This document shows, piece by piece, positions 9,309 through 18,664 of a stretch of DNA of 64,000 nt. The notes under the pieces are model-generated. The model did not search any database and had not been told where the DNA came from. It was given only the letters and a program-made list of their open reading frames with translations. The stretch lies in NCBI RefSeq assembly GCF_017581965.1, contig NZ_JAGEVF010000012.1:1-64000 (forward strand), given 5' to 3'. The position numbers and the translations under genes are program-made. The DNA comes from Winogradskyella pelagia (lineage in GTDB: Bacteria; Bacteroidota; Bacteroidia; Flavobacteriales; Flavobacteriaceae). The stretch's first letter is position 1; each line of letters starts with the position of its first letter.

Positions 9309-9890
9309 CTAGCCATGCACTGTTTCTTTTTTCCCTAAATCTTTCATTATTTCGGCTTCATAAATCAATAAATCTTGCCACTTTTTATCTACTTCTTTTC
9401 TCTCTCCGTATTTACGGGCAAAATTTAAAAACATCGTATAATGCCCCGCTTCACTAATCATTAGTTTCTTGTAGAACTTTGCTAGTTTTTTATCCTCTAA
9501 TTCTTCAGATAACAATTTAAATCGTTCACAACTTCTAGCTTCAATTAAAGCGGCGATTAATAATCTATGTACTAATTGTGTTGTTCGGCTTCCCCCTTTT
9601 GGAAAAAATTTTCTTAAAGCAAGGACATATTCATCCTTTCTATCTCCTCCTAGTGTCCAACCGCGTTCGGTAATTTTATCATGGACCATTCTAAAGTGGC
9701 TCATTTCTTCTTGCACCAAATCCGACATTTCTTGTACTAATTCCGTGTATTCTGGAAAACCTATTATAAGTGATATTGCTGTGCTTGCAGCTTTTTGCTC
9801 ACAATAGGCATGGTCGGAGAGAATCTCCTCTATATTTTTCTCTACAATATTTACCCACCTTGGGTCCGTTGGTAATTTTAATCCGAGCAT
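9309..9890 (-). CDS. miaE: tRNA-(ms2io6A37) hydroxylase, MiaE family
   Basis: A 193-residue ferritin-like helical protein with the paired carboxylate/histidine ligands of a diiron site: the segments SDHAYCEQKAAS, EEMSHFRMVHDKI, EARSCERFKLL and SEAGHYTMF. MiaE hydroxylates the isopentenyl group of 2-methylthio-N6-isopentenyladenosine at tRNA position 37 in an O2-dependent reaction. GWTLGGDRKDEYV between the helices is typical of the family. It is the third gene of a minus-strand unit after dnaX and a lipoprotein gene, two bases downstream of the lipoprotein stop. Confidence 0.88.
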   Translation of the reverse strand: MLGLKLPTDPRWVNIVEKNIEEILSDHAYCEQKAASTAISLIIGFPEYTELVQEMSDLVQEEMSHFRMVHDKITERGWTLGGDRKDEYVLALRKFFPKGGSRTTQLVHRLLIAALIEARSCERFKLLSEELEDKKLAKFYKKLMISEAGHYTMFLNFARKYGERKEVDKKWQDLLIYEAEIMKDLGKKETVHG

Positions 9891-9892
9891 AA

Positions 9893-10471
9893 TCAGTAGT
9901 TGTTTTCGCTTAATTCAGTAATATAGGGCTGGCCTGCTTTGTTGATTAGAAGATTGAACTTCTTGCATTCATCTGATTCTATGGAGCAAAATTCTATTTG
10001 GATGCTTAATAAATTTTTTTCTATTGACAAAGCCTGATCAATCCAGATATCTCTAAGGTTGAATTTTGACCAATTTTTATGTTCAATTTGTAAATTTTCC
10101 TCAATAAAGTCGCGTCCAATGATATCTCTGAAAATCACATTTTCTGCATATTTAACCTCTAATTTACTTTCTACAATTCTGTAAAAATGATTTTGGGTTA
10201 TTTCATTAATTGTAGAGCTATTGAGAATTGAACTATTCATATCTGTAAAGGTTTTAAGTTTTATCTCATAACCGTTGCTTAATATAGTATCAGTAGCAAT
10301 CTCATTATACTCTAAAGGATGATAGGCAATTTTAGTTATTACTTGATTACTCTTAAAATTAGCTATGCTTTTTTTTAGGGCTTCATTTTTAGAAATTCTA
10401 CCCTCGCAACCCATGCTGCAAATACCTAAAAACAATAGCAACGGTAAAATGTTAAAAATCTTTCTATACAT
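9893..10471 (-). CDS. Hypothetical lipoprotein
   Basis: A 192-residue protein with a lipoprotein signal: a hydrophobic N-terminus followed by CSMGC, with lipidation cysteine predicted at residue 22. The mature part is mixed alpha/beta with no motif I recognise. The ATG overlaps the last eight bases of dnaX, so it is probably translated from the dnaX message; miaE follows two bases later. Its function is unknown and the neighbours do not suggest one. Confidence 0.7.
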   Translation of the reverse strand: MYRKIFNILPLLLFLGICSMGCEGRISKNEALKKSIANFKSNQVITKIAYHPLEYNEIATDTILSNGYEIKLKTFTDMNSSILNSSTINEITQNHFYRIVESKLEVKYAENVIFRDIIGRDFIEENLQIEHKNWSKFNLRDIWIDQALSIEKNLLSIQIEFCSIESDECKKFNLLINKAGQPYITELSENNY

Positions 10472-12191
10472 CTAATCCAAAGGTTTTCTTTAAGAGTTCT
10501 ATGTTTCTGTTTTTCTCTTTAAGCTTTTCGTATTTTTCTTGAGGTGTAAAGGCATATTTTTTAGCAATTTCCTCATTTACACTTATCTGAAGATGAAGGT
10601 CGTAATTTTTAAGCGTTTTCTTTAAAAACATCATTAACGGATACTGGGAACGCTCTAATTCTATTTTATTTGTGTTGTTAGAATAGGTTAGGCATATTGC
10701 TGTGTCTCGCAATTCTGGTTTTTCCATCTCCAATATTGAAGCCATTATTTTTTCACCTTTTCTATGTAAAGATTTGGTGTATGTTTCCCAAGCTTCTAAT
10801 AAATCTTCTTGTTTAACAGGTTCTTTGGGCAGTTGCTCCTCGTCAACAATAACATCTAACTGCCTAATTTGGTGCTCTTTTTTCTCTCTTATACTCTTAA
10901 GAGATAGTCCTGAGGTAACATTTTTACCCTTATTAATTGATATTTTTGGCAGTTCCTTAGGCTCAGCAATTTGAGCGGACTGGTCAATATCTTCCTTATG
11001 AGAAGGGGAGACCTTATCTTCTGCTTTGCTAGCCTCGATTGTGGCTTTCGCTTTACTGACTTTTACGGGTTCTATACCTTTAGCCTCAAAGTAAGACGGC
11101 GGAATTATGTAGTGTTTATTGTTTTTTTTTTCTCCGTCAAAAGTGATGGAGGCCATTTGCATTAAAGTCAATTCAACGAGAAGACGTTGATTGCTGCTCA
11201 TTTTATATTTGAGATCACATGCATTAGAGAGCTCAATATATTTGAATAAAATAGTATCGGAGATTTTTTGAGCCTGTTTAATATACTTCTGTTTGGTGTC
11301 GTCTCCAATTTCTAATAAACCTAAGGTAGACTCATTTTTACAAACCAACAAGTCTCTAAAATGCGATGCTAGTCCGGCTATATATTGATGACCATCAAAC
11401 CCTTTAGCCAAAATTTCATTGAACTGAATAAGTAATTCAGGAATTTTATTCTCTACGATTAAATCTGTACTCTTAAAAAAGGTTTCATAATCGAGTACAT
11501 TTAAGTTTTCGGCAACGGCTTGTCGTGTTAAGTTTTTTCCAGAAAAACTCACTACACGGTCAAAAATAGACAATGCGTCCCTCATAGCACCATCAGCCTT
11601 TTGGGCTATAATATGTAAAGCGTCTTCTTCGGCAGATATACCTTGCTCTTCGGCAATATATTTTAAATAGTCTTTGGCGTCAGTTACGGTAATACGTTTA
11701 AAATCGAATATTTGACATCTCGATAGGATGGTTGGAATAATCTTGTGTTTTTCGGTTGTTGCCAGAATAAAAATACAATGTTTAGGAGGCTCTTCTAGAG
11801 TTTTTAGAAAGGCATTAAAGGCTGATGCCGATAGCATGTGAACCTCATCTATAATGTATACCTTATACTTTCCTACTTGAGGCGGAATACGTACTTGATC
11901 TGTAAGGTTCCTAATATCGTCAACGGAGTTATTGGAAGCCGCATCTAGTTCAAAGATATTAAAAGAGAAATCCTCGTCTTTACTAGTGTTATCATCACTA
12001 TTTATCATTTTTGCCAATATTCTGGCACAGGTTGTTTTTCCTACACCTCTTGGGCCTGTAAAAAGTAGGGCCTGAGCTAAATGATTATTTTCTATGGCAT
12101 TAGTTAGAGTATTGGTTATAGCCTGCTGCCCTACAACATCCTTAAAGGATTGTGGTCTATACTTTCTTGCAGAAACTACAAAATGTTCCAA
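10464..12191 (-). CDS. dnaX: DNA polymerase III subunits gamma/tau
   Basis: A 575-residue clamp-loader ATPase. RKYRPQSFKDVVGQQ near the N-terminus, Walker A GPRGVGKTT at 46-54, Walker B IIDEVHM at 113-119, sensor 1 ATTEKHK and SRC arginine-finger motif SRCQIFDF follow in order, then the collar domain and a charged tau-type tail. The four-cysteine zinc module normally between Walker A and B in DnaX is absent: the segment from 55 to 112 contains only Cys55. This seems usual for Flavobacteria. I see no clear slippery A-run hairpin that would suggest a programmed gamma frameshift. First gene of the dnaX-lipoprotein-miaE unit. Confidence 0.96.
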   Translation of the reverse strand: MEHFVVSARKYRPQSFKDVVGQQAITNTLTNAIENNHLAQALLFTGPRGVGKTTCARILAKMINSDDNTSKDEDFSFNIFELDAASNNSVDDIRNLTDQVRIPPQVGKYKVYIIDEVHMLSASAFNAFLKTLEEPPKHCIFILATTEKHKIIPTILSRCQIFDFKRITVTDAKDYLKYIAEEQGISAEEDALHIIAQKADGAMRDALSIFDRVVSFSGKNLTRQAVAENLNVLDYETFFKSTDLIVENKIPELLIQFNEILAKGFDGHQYIAGLASHFRDLLVCKNESTLGLLEIGDDTKQKYIKQAQKISDTILFKYIELSNACDLKYKMSSNQRLLVELTLMQMASITFDGEKKNNKHYIIPPSYFEAKGIEPVKVSKAKATIEASKAEDKVSPSHKEDIDQSAQIAEPKELPKISINKGKNVTSGLSLKSIREKKEHQIRQLDVIVDEEQLPKEPVKQEDLLEAWETYTKSLHRKGEKIMASILEMEKPELRDTAICLTYSNNTNKIELERSQYPLMMFLKKTLKNYDLHLQISVNEEIAKKYAFTPQEKYEKLKEKNRNIELLKKTFGLDV

Positions 12192-12319
12192 TCTAACTTA
12201 TTTTTTTGCTTTTGGCAGAAAAAGATAATGCCAAAAATATTGCTATACAAATTTAATAATAAGCGTCTAATTGACTTTGATTACACTTTAAAAATAGTAT
12301 GAGTTATTAACAATTTACT

Positions 12320-12327
12320 TACTTTTG
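12320..12327 (+). promoter_or_regulatory. Promoter -7 element for rnpB
   Basis: TACTTTTG is an exact match to the Bacteroidota -7 consensus TAnnTTTG. It sits four to five bases before the 5' strand of RNase P helix P1, the expected distance to +1. No clear TTTG -33 element is found at the usual spacing. Confidence 0.6.
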
Positions 12328-12330
12328 ACC

Positions 12331-12661
12331 CAAGTAAATCGCCTTATCGATTCTAAATTTTTTTAGGGTAGGAAAGTCCGAACACCATAGTGCGGTATAG
12401 TGGCTAACGGCCATCCATCGTGAGATGAGGAAAAGTGCAACAGAAAGGATGTACAGGTTATGCTGTAGTGAAATCAGGTAAACTCTATGCGGTGCAATGT
12501 CATGTAAACCAATGCTTGAGAGCGGCACGTTCAATGTTGGAGGGTAGACAGCTAAAGTTTAACGGTAACGTTAAACGTAGATAAATGATAAGGACTTTTC
12601 TTTTTTGGAATTCACTTTCTAAGGAAGAAAATGTACAGAATTCGGCTTATAGATTTGCTTA
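12331..12661 (+). ncRNA. rnpB: RNase P RNA (catalytic RNA of RNase P)
   Basis: The conserved core GGAAAGTCCGAACACC is at about 12370-12385 and the 3' signature ACAGAATTCGGCTTAT at about 12635-12650, matching the bacterial RNase P consensus (GAGGAAAGTCC and ACAAAACCCGGCTTA). The P1 helix can be drawn: 12332-12340 (AAGTAAATC) pairs with 12652-12660 (GATTTGCTT), with one G-U pair, and this fixes both ends. Length of about 330 nt is normal. It has its own -7 promoter element immediately upstream and a terminator immediately downstream. It processes the 5' ends of pre-tRNAs with the RnpA protein. A plausible open frame on the other strand inside it is not coding. Confidence 0.95.
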
Positions 12662-12667
12662 GACATA

Positions 12668-12699
12668 AAAAACCCTTTACCATTACGTAAAGGGTTTTT
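12668..12699. terminator. Bidirectional terminator, rnpB / SnoaL-like gene
   Basis: A perfect 13-bp stem (12668-12680 with 12687-12699; core ACCCTTTAC/GTAAAGGGT), six-base loop, flanked by A and T tracts on the two sides. It ends rnpB on the plus strand and the converging gene on the minus strand. Confidence 0.88.
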
Positions 12700-12708
12700 A
12701 TTATTTAA

Positions 12709-13233
12709 CTATTTTTTGGGAGGCGTAATAGTATAACCTTGCTTTTCCATGATATTCATCATATCATAGAAGTATCTGATCATTGCAATTTTACCGTCTT
12801 GCACTAAGGATACCGTATGGTATGGAACAACCATAGTTGAACCAGATTTTTTGTCCGTAATAGTGTTAGTTCCCCATGAGAGCAACCACTCACCAGCATT
12901 CCAATTATTTTCAACTTTGACAGGTAAATATAAATCATCGCTAATGGAATGCTTATACTGATTGGTACTGTTTGTAAAATAGTCTTTATGTTGCTTTACA
13001 TTAAGGGAGTCTAAACCGCCACCAAGACCATATATCATGGCATTTTTATGGAGTTGAGCGTTCATTTTGACCACGTCGCCCTTTTGTAAGGCAGCTGTGT
13101 AATTTCGCACCAGATTTTGTGCCATTTCTGAATTTTTAAATTCTAACGTCACCATTGGTTCGTCTTGAGCGCGCACAGTGCTACTCACTAGCACAATCAG
13201 CGCTAATAGGATAGTTTTTTTAAAAGTTTTCAT
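12709..13233 (-). CDS. Secreted SnoaL/NTF2-like protein
   Basis: A 174-residue protein with a signal peptide (cleavage near VRAQ, residue 23). The mature part looks like an NTF2-fold small-cavity domain: an N-terminal helix (AQNLVRNYTAALQKGDVVKMNAQLHKNAMIYG), then strands with an internal W-rich motif (NWNAGEWLLSWGTN) and a C-terminal HTVSLVQDGKIAMIRYF hairpin. SnoaL-like proteins are isomerases, hydrolases or ligand binders; no catalytic residues can be assigned. It is expressed alone, with the rnpB terminator on its 3' side. Confidence 0.72.
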   Translation of the reverse strand: MKTFKKTILLALIVLVSSTVRAQDEPMVTLEFKNSEMAQNLVRNYTAALQKGDVVKMNAQLHKNAMIYGLGGGLDSLNVKQHKDYFTNSTNQYKHSISDDLYLPVKVENNWNAGEWLLSWGTNTITDKKSGSTMVVPYHTVSLVQDGKIAMIRYFYDMMNIMEKQGYTITPPKK

Positions 13234-13369
13234 AATTAATTGTTTTGGTTAATAGTTTGTTTAACCATAACAAAAAAAGTTGTGCGCAAAGTAGAAATGT
13301 AGCAGAATCTTTCTGCTCAGGTTTTATAAAAATAGCTAAAAATAAATTACTAGACTATATGCTTGATAA

Positions 13370-13909
13370 TTAGTTGCTTTCAAAAAAACTAAACGCATTA
13401 CCACCATAATGCTTTGTCTGTGTGTACTTCTCTAATTGGCTTAGGTCTGTATGTTTTGAGTGCTCTATAATAAGTAAGCCATTATCTTCTAATAATTTAT
13501 TTTCAAATACTAATTCAGGGATTCTTGAAAATTGGTCGACTTCAAAATTGTAAGGTGGATCTGCAAAAATGATTGTGTGTTTTTGCTTAGAATTCTCTAA
13601 ATATTTATAAACGTCACTTTTAATAGTGCTTATAGGCATTTCAAATAAATCGGCGGTTTCGTTTATAAATTTAATGCAGCCATAATTATTATCTACTGCT
13701 ACAATTTGCTGAGTTCCTCTAGAGGCGAATTCGTAACTGATATTGCCAGTGCCAGCGAAGAGGTCTAATACAGAAAGCTCATCAAAATAGTAGCGGTTGT
13801 TAAGAATATTAAATAAGGCCTCCTTAGCCATATCTGTTGTTGGTCTTACCGGTAATTTTTTGGGAGCTGTAATTCGTCGCCCTTTGAACTGTCCAGATAT
13901 GATTCGCAC
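13370..13909 (-). CDS. rsmD: 16S rRNA (guanine966-N2)-methyltransferase
   Basis: A 179-residue class I SAM methyltransferase. The RsmD signature starts at residue 1 (MRIISGQFKGRRI) and continues with RPTTDMAKEALFNIL. SAM loop DLFAGTGN is at 49-56 and the catalytic DPPY motif at 117-120. It methylates G966 of 16S rRNA during small-subunit assembly. Its ATG overlaps the end of the DUF3822 gene, a frequent neighbour of rsmD in Bacteroidota. Confidence 0.95.
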   Translation of the reverse strand: MRIISGQFKGRRITAPKKLPVRPTTDMAKEALFNILNNRYYFDELSVLDLFAGTGNISYEFASRGTQQIVAVDNNYGCIKFINETADLFEMPISTIKSDVYKYLENSKQKHTIIFADPPYNFEVDQFSRIPELVFENKLLEDNGLLIIEHSKHTDLSQLEKYTQTKHYGGNAFSFFESN

Positions 13910-14718
13910 TAAAAAGAGTTTAAAATTAAAAAATGTTCGAGACGCTGATTTGCATTAATAACTTCTGGAAAATTAAATCCATAGTCATCATCAACAAAGT
14001 CAACATGCCTAACATATTTGTAAATAATACTATATAACTCATCATTTTTAGCGATGGTACCGCTTAATTTAATTGGTATGGTTTCTGTGTCTAAATTGAG
14101 CTGCTCAAAAATGAAGAGGATGTAGTAAATAAAATCTTCTTTAGTTTGATATTCAAAATAATTATAGAGATGAAGCTGTGATTTATCAACAACTGCACAT
14201 TCAATAGCATTGGGATTGACATTGATGTAAACGCTATTAGAGTTTAGATTAGAGACTTCTTTTTGTAAAACATAATCAATGAGCACGCTAGAAGCATGTT
14301 TATAAACAAATTCTCCAAAAGTGTCAAATATATAATTGTTGATATTTACATAAGGAACGTAAATATTAACCGATTTGTTAATAGCAATAGTATCGTGAGT
14401 AATAAAATCTGACCTTAAAATTTTTGAATTGAATTTTAAATAATCCGCCTTATACGCTTCATTATAAAGGTCTGCTGGCACCAAGGTTGCTAATTCGTTT
14501 TGATGGATAACAAGGATGTCATCAAAATCATCCGAAAATACGGTATTGCTGCTTAACTCTGTTTTAAGTCTATTTAATACATCCAAGGGACTGAGTTTTC
14601 GCTCAAAACTTAAACTGTTTAAATACTCAATACTATTTTGGCTTCTGTTTAATATGCAAAAAGAAAGTCCATTCAAATTTACTTGAATGGACAATTCTTT
14701 AATATTTGTTTTGGCCAA
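13909..14718 (-). CDS. DUF3822 family protein
   Basis: A 269-residue protein of the Bacteroidota-specific DUF3822 family. It looks like a degenerate actin-like (ASKHA) fold: VYINVNPNAIECAVVDKSQLHLYN resembles a phosphate-loop hairpin and IPIKLSGTIAKNDELY resembles the last-domain sheet. Function unknown. It sits between a membrane-protein gene (three-base gap) and rsmD (one-base overlap), so it is part of one operon; the constant linkage to rsmD may reflect co-transcription rather than shared function. Confidence 0.82.
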   Translation of the reverse strand: MAKTNIKELSIQVNLNGLSFCILNRSQNSIEYLNSLSFERKLSPLDVLNRLKTELSSNTVFSDDFDDILVIHQNELATLVPADLYNEAYKADYLKFNSKILRSDFITHDTIAINKSVNIYVPYVNINNYIFDTFGEFVYKHASSVLIDYVLQKEVSNLNSNSVYINVNPNAIECAVVDKSQLHLYNYFEYQTKEDFIYYILFIFEQLNLDTETIPIKLSGTIAKNDELYSIIYKYVRHVDFVDDDYGFNFPEVINANQRLEHFLILNSF

Positions 14719-14721
14719 AAT

Positions 14722-15450
14722 TTACTCTTTTGTGGACAAGTCTTTACCCCAATTACCACTTGTGCTAACTTCTTCCATAGAACCTATTTTTATCGTAGGC
14801 CCTTTAACACCGGCAATTGAGAAGGCTTGCTTTTCTTTTTCGATTAAGTACTTTTCTTCGCCATCTAAAACAATAGCTTTATCAACACTTGCTTCAAAAA
14901 CAGGAATTTCATCTAATTTACCTGCTTTAAGATCGAAAATTGCACCAGGCTTTCCAACACCAACATTCATCATAGTCTTATATCTATCTGTTCCCTTGAA
15001 TAAGGAATCTTTAACAGAGTAATAACTTAAAGTATCTATCAACGTAATAGTTTTCATAGTCTCTACACCACCAAAGGCACGTGTACGCTCTTCATCTAAA
15101 ACAAGTGTATCTCTTCTTTGTGTAATAGGTACTTGGGCCGTATCTACGAATTTTATGAGGTTTTCAAATTTATCAGTGTATTCTCCATTTACTTCTTTAT
15201 AAACTAATTGCGCATCTCTAATATCAATTAAACGCTCAATAACAGCCTGATAACGCTTTACTTTTAGTTGGTTGAATTGAATCTCTTTGTAAACAGACAT
15301 AAACGTCATGTAAGCTAAGTATATAATTAATGCCCAAAGTAAAATATTGATAACGGGTTTAATTTTTTTTGGAACAAATTTGTCAATTAACCATACAATA
15401 CCAATGGTTAATAGTATAATAACTACAATTGCTATAATAACGTTTAACAT
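14722..15450 (-). CDS. Membrane-anchored hypothetical protein
   Basis: A 242-residue protein with two N-terminal transmembrane helices (about 2-24 and 33-52), joined by a short basic loop (DKFVPKKIKP), and a soluble C-terminal part that starts with a helix (KVKRYQAVIERLIDIRDAQLVYKEVNGEY). That part resembles pilin-like or periplasmic proteins that read substrate length, but I cannot name a family. First gene of the unit with DUF3822 and rsmD. Confidence 0.75.
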   Translation of the reverse strand: MLNVIIAIVVIILLTIGIVWLIDKFVPKKIKPVINILLWALIIYLAYMTFMSVYKEIQFNQLKVKRYQAVIERLIDIRDAQLVYKEVNGEYTDKFENLIKFVDTAQVPITQRRDTLVLDEERTRAFGGVETMKTITLIDTLSYYSVKDSLFKGTDRYKTMMNVGVGKPGAIFDLKAGKLDEIPVFEASVDKAIVLDGEEKYLIEKEKQAFSIAGVKGPTIKIGSMEEVSTSGNWGKDLSTKE

Positions 15451-15604
15451 AGTCTAGTTTATTAATTAGGTCTACGGCAAATCTACAATTTTTTTTTGTT
15501 CGTAAAAACTATCTAAATAAAAATCATTGTTTTTGAAAGAGACGCTTTGGTAAGCCTTTATAAACCAAAGATTAATACTATCTTGCCATTTAAACAAATT
15601 GTTT

Positions 15605-17041
15605 ATGATTGCCCATGCATCAGCCTTTTACACGCTGTTAAAATCAAAATTTCCGTTTAATCCTACTTCAAAACAAGATATGGTGTTGATGCAATTATCT
15701 GAATTTATTTTTGATAAATCCCCAAATTCAATTTACCTCCTCAAAGGTTATGCTGGTACAGGTAAAACCAGTATAGTAGGTACATTGGTCTCTAACCTTT
15801 GGCATGCTAAAAAAAGCGCAGTGCTCATGGCACCAACCGGAAGAGCAGCTAAAGTAATATCTAACTACTCTAAAAAGGAGGCATTTACCATCCACAAAAA
15901 GATTTATTTTCCAAAAAAGGAAAAATCAGGTGGTATAAAATTTGTAATGCAGCCCAACAAACACAGAAACACTGTTTTTATTGTAGATGAGGCGTCAATG
16001 ATACCAGATGTGCCTTCAGATTCAAAACTTTTTGAGAATGGCTCTTTGTTAGACGATTTAATGCAATACGTTTATTCTGGGCATAATTGCAAATTGTTGC
16101 TCATCGGTGATATGGCTCAATTACCACCCGTTAAATCAGATTTAAGTCCTGCTCTCGATCAAAACCGTTTAGAATTAAATTACAATAAAAGTGTATTGGG
16201 TATTGAATTAGATGAAGTTGTAAGACAAGATCAAGACTCAGGGATTTTAGAAAATGCAACAGAATTACGCTCTGTGCTTGAAACAGGTATTTACGATAGC
16301 TTTAAATTTAATTTAAGTGGGTTTAAGGATATTGTACGCCTTGTAGATGGCTATGAGATTATGGATGCTATTAACGACGCTTACAGTGACCTCGGCTATG
16401 AAGAAACTGCGATTATCGTTCGCAGCAATAAGAGAGCTAATCTGTATAACAAGCAAATTAGGGAGCGAATACTCTTCAAGGAAAATGAGCTTTCAACAGG
16501 AGATTATTTAATGGTGGTGAAGAATAATTACTTTTGGATAAAGCCTACCACAGAGGCTGGTTTTATTGCCAACGGTGATATCATTGAGGTCCTAGAAATA
16601 TACCATTTAAAAGAGCTCTATGGATTTCGTTTTGCAGAAGTAAAGGTAAGGATGGTAGACTATCCTAGAATGCGACCTTTTGAAACTGTATTAATGCTAG
16701 ACACACTTAGCGTTGAATCTGCATCGTTAAGTTATGAGGAATCTAATCGCCTTTATAATGAAGTTGCTAAGGATTACGCTAATGAAAAATCAAATTACAA
16801 AAGATTTTTAGGTGTTAAGAACAATAAGTATTTTAATGCATTACAAGTAAAGTTCTCGTATGCTATAACCTGTCATAAATCTCAAGGTGGTCAGTGGAAC
16901 ACTATTTTTGTAGAACAGCCTTATTTGCCAAATGGTATGGATAGGGAATATGTGAGATGGTTATATACCGCTGTAACCAGGGCAAAAGACAAACTATACC
17001 TTATAGGATTTAAAGATGATTTATTCGTTGAGGTTTCTTAA
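15605..17041 (+). CDS. RecD/UvrD-like superfamily 1 DNA helicase
   Basis: A 478-residue ATPase starting at ATG 15605 (a TTG six bases upstream is less likely). Walker A GYAGTGKTS is at 48-56 and Walker B FIVDEASM at 125-132; GDMAQLPPV is motif III, and the C-terminal UvrD_C_2 motif ITCHKSQGGQWNTIFVE and VRWLYTAVTRAKDKLYLIG are motifs V/VI. This is the layout of RecD-family 5'-3' helicases without the RecBC partners. It probably acts in recombination or replication repair. Transcribed alone, about 120 bases before kdsB. Confidence 0.88.
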   Translation: MIAHASAFYTLLKSKFPFNPTSKQDMVLMQLSEFIFDKSPNSIYLLKGYAGTGKTSIVGTLVSNLWHAKKSAVLMAPTGRAAKVISNYSKKEAFTIHKKIYFPKKEKSGGIKFVMQPNKHRNTVFIVDEASMIPDVPSDSKLFENGSLLDDLMQYVYSGHNCKLLLIGDMAQLPPVKSDLSPALDQNRLELNYNKSVLGIELDEVVRQDQDSGILENATELRSVLETGIYDSFKFNLSGFKDIVRLVDGYEIMDAINDAYSDLGYEETAIIVRSNKRANLYNKQIRERILFKENELSTGDYLMVVKNNYFWIKPTTEAGFIANGDIIEVLEIYHLKELYGFRFAEVKVRMVDYPRMRPFETVLMLDTLSVESASLSYEESNRLYNEVAKDYANEKSNYKRFLGVKNNKYFNALQVKFSYAITCHKSQGGQWNTIFVEQPYLPNGMDREYVRWLYTAVTRAKDKLYLIGFKDDLFVEVS

Positions 17042-17165
17042 ACTAACAAACTATTCAATATGAAATGAGTTTTATAATTTACAAATATGGTACCAAAAAA
17101 AAACAGCATTAAGACGTCAAATACTGATTGAATATCTTAATTTTAGCACATATGAATTCTGATTT

Positions 17166-17894
17166 ATGAAAGTTATTTCCATGATTCCTGCGCGGTATGC
17201 GGCATCCCGTTTTCCTGGCAAATTAATGCAAAACCTAGCTGGTAAGTCCGTGATATTACGCACTTATGAGGCAACAGTTGAAACAGGATTGTTCAGTGAA
17301 GTATATGTGGTCACGGATAGCAGTATTATTTTTGATGAAATAACCAATCATGGTGGAAAAGCTATAATGAGTAAACACGAGCATCAATCGGGCAGTGACC
17401 GAATTGCCGAAGCTGTAGCTGATATAGATTGTGATATAGTAATTAATGTTCAGGGTGATGAACCTTTTACTGAAAAAGAAAGCCTTTCTAAATTGCTACA
17501 AGTCTTTACTAATGACAGCAAACAAGAAATTGATTTGGCGTCTCTTATGGTAGAAATAGATGACTGGGAAGAAATAAATAATCCAAACACCGTAAAGGTT
17601 ATTACTGACCAAAACAGTTTCGCATTGTACTTTTCCCGAAGTCCAATTCCGTTTCCTAGGGATAAGGAGACAGGGATTAGATATTTTAAGCATAAAGGTG
17701 TTTATGCCTTCAGAAAACAGGCTCTGTTAGATTTCACTGTGTTGCCTATGCGTACCATAGAAGCTACAGAAAAGATTGAATGTATTCGTTTTCTAGAATA
17801 TGGAAAAAAAATAAAAATGGTAGAAACCGCTATTCAAGGTGTAGAAATTGATACTCCAGAGGATTTAGAAAAAGCTAAGCGTTTGTGGAGGTAA
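17166..17894 (+). CDS. kdsB: CMP-Kdo synthetase (3-deoxy-manno-octulosonate cytidylyltransferase)
   Basis: A 242-residue nucleotidyltransferase. N-terminal [16 protein letters not shown] is the CTP-binding signature, NVQGDEPF binds metal and substrate, and [19 protein letters not shown] residues ([18 protein letters not shown]) are characteristic. It activates Kdo as CMP-Kdo for lipopolysaccharide core synthesis in the cytoplasm. It heads a four-gene run (kdsB, HAD hydrolase, KdnB-like dehydrogenase, acyltransferase). Because of the KdnB-like neighbour, the sugar it activates could be 8-amino-Kdo instead, as reported for Shewanella. Confidence 0.93.
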   Translation: MKVISMIPARYAASRFPGKLMQNLAGKSVILRTYEATVETGLFSEVYVVTDSSIIFDEITNHGGKAIMSKHEHQSGSDRIAEAVADIDCDIVINVQGDEPFTEKESLSKLLQVFTNDSKQEIDLASLMVEIDDWEEINNPNTVKVITDQNSFALYFSRSPIPFPRDKETGIRYFKHKGVYAFRKQALLDFTVLPMRTIEATEKIECIRFLEYGKKIKMVETAIQGVEIDTPEDLEKAKRLWR

Positions 17895-17915
17895 TAGATA
17901 AAAAAAGATAACGCC

Positions 17916-18620
17916 ATGGTTCGGGACTACGAGAACATAAAAGTAATTGGTTTTGATGCAGATGATACCCTATGGGTTAATGAAACATATTTCAGGGAAG
18001 CAGAGGAGAAGGTAGGACATTTACTGTCCCACTACGAAACTCCAAATAAAATAGATCAAGAGCTTTTTAGGATAGAAATTCAAAATTTACCAACATATGG
18101 CTATGGTGTAAAGGGATTTGTGCTTTCAATGATAGAATTAGCCTTAGATTTATCTAACGGAAAGGTATCTAACACTATTATTGGAGAAATTGTTAATATA
18201 GGTAAGGACATGATCAATAAACCTATTGAACTTCTTGAAGGTGTTGACGAAGTATTGAGAAAATTATCAACGAATTATAGATTAATTTTGGCGACTAAAG
18301 GAGATTTGTTAGACCAAGAGCGAAAGTTAGAGAAGTCTGGTCTAATTGATTATTTTCATCATATTGAGGTGTTAAGTGAAAAACAAGAGAGCAACTACAA
18401 GAAACTGTTAAAACATTTGGATATAAAGCCTCAGGAGTTTTTAATGGTTGGTAATAGTTTAAAGTCCGATATATTACCATTAGTCAATATTGGTGCAAAA
18501 GCAATTCATGTTCCATTTCATACAACCTGGCAACACGAAAAAGTTAGTGAAGAAGATACAAATGGGTTTAATTATAAAACGGTTGGAAGTTTAACTCAAA
18601 TTTTAAACTTTTTCCCTTAA
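17916..18620 (+). CDS. HAD-superfamily hydrolase
   Basis: A 234-residue HAD phosphatase with the nucleophile motif I FDADDTLW (13-20; Asp14 and Asp16), motif II threonine in LATKGD, a lysine nearby, and motif IV GNSLKSDI. The helical cap between residues 30 and 110 puts it in subfamily I. Substrate unknown: it is longer and differently capped than KdsC, so I do not call it the Kdo-8-phosphate phosphatase. Lies 21 bases after kdsB and 44 before the dehydrogenase gene. Confidence 0.82.
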   Translation: MVRDYENIKVIGFDADDTLWVNETYFREAEEKVGHLLSHYETPNKIDQELFRIEIQNLPTYGYGVKGFVLSMIELALDLSNGKVSNTIIGEIVNIGKDMINKPIELLEGVDEVLRKLSTNYRLILATKGDLLDQERKLEKSGLIDYFHHIEVLSEKQESNYKKLLKHLDIKPQEFLMVGNSLKSDILPLVNIGAKAIHVPFHTTWQHEKVSEEDTNGFNYKTVGSLTQILNFFP

Positions 18621-18639
18621 CGGAACCATAACTAAATTT

Positions 18640-18647
18640 TATTTTTG
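18640..18647 (+). promoter_or_regulatory. Possible internal promoter (-7 element)
   Basis: TATTTTTG matches TAnnTTTG exactly and lies 18 bases before the ATG of the KdnB-like gene, at the right distance for a short leader. No -33 TTTG is seen upstream, so it may be chance in AT-rich DNA. Confidence 0.35.
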
Positions 18648-18664
18648 ACAAAGAAATTGAATAC

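Noticed and set aside
12319..12534. Minus-strand open frame of 71 codons
   Set aside because: It lies in RNase P RNA; the conserved RNA core explains the sequence.
17916..18620. KdsC, Kdo-8-phosphate phosphatase
   Set aside because: Protein is longer, has a large helical cap and lacks KdsC features, despite lying next to kdsB.
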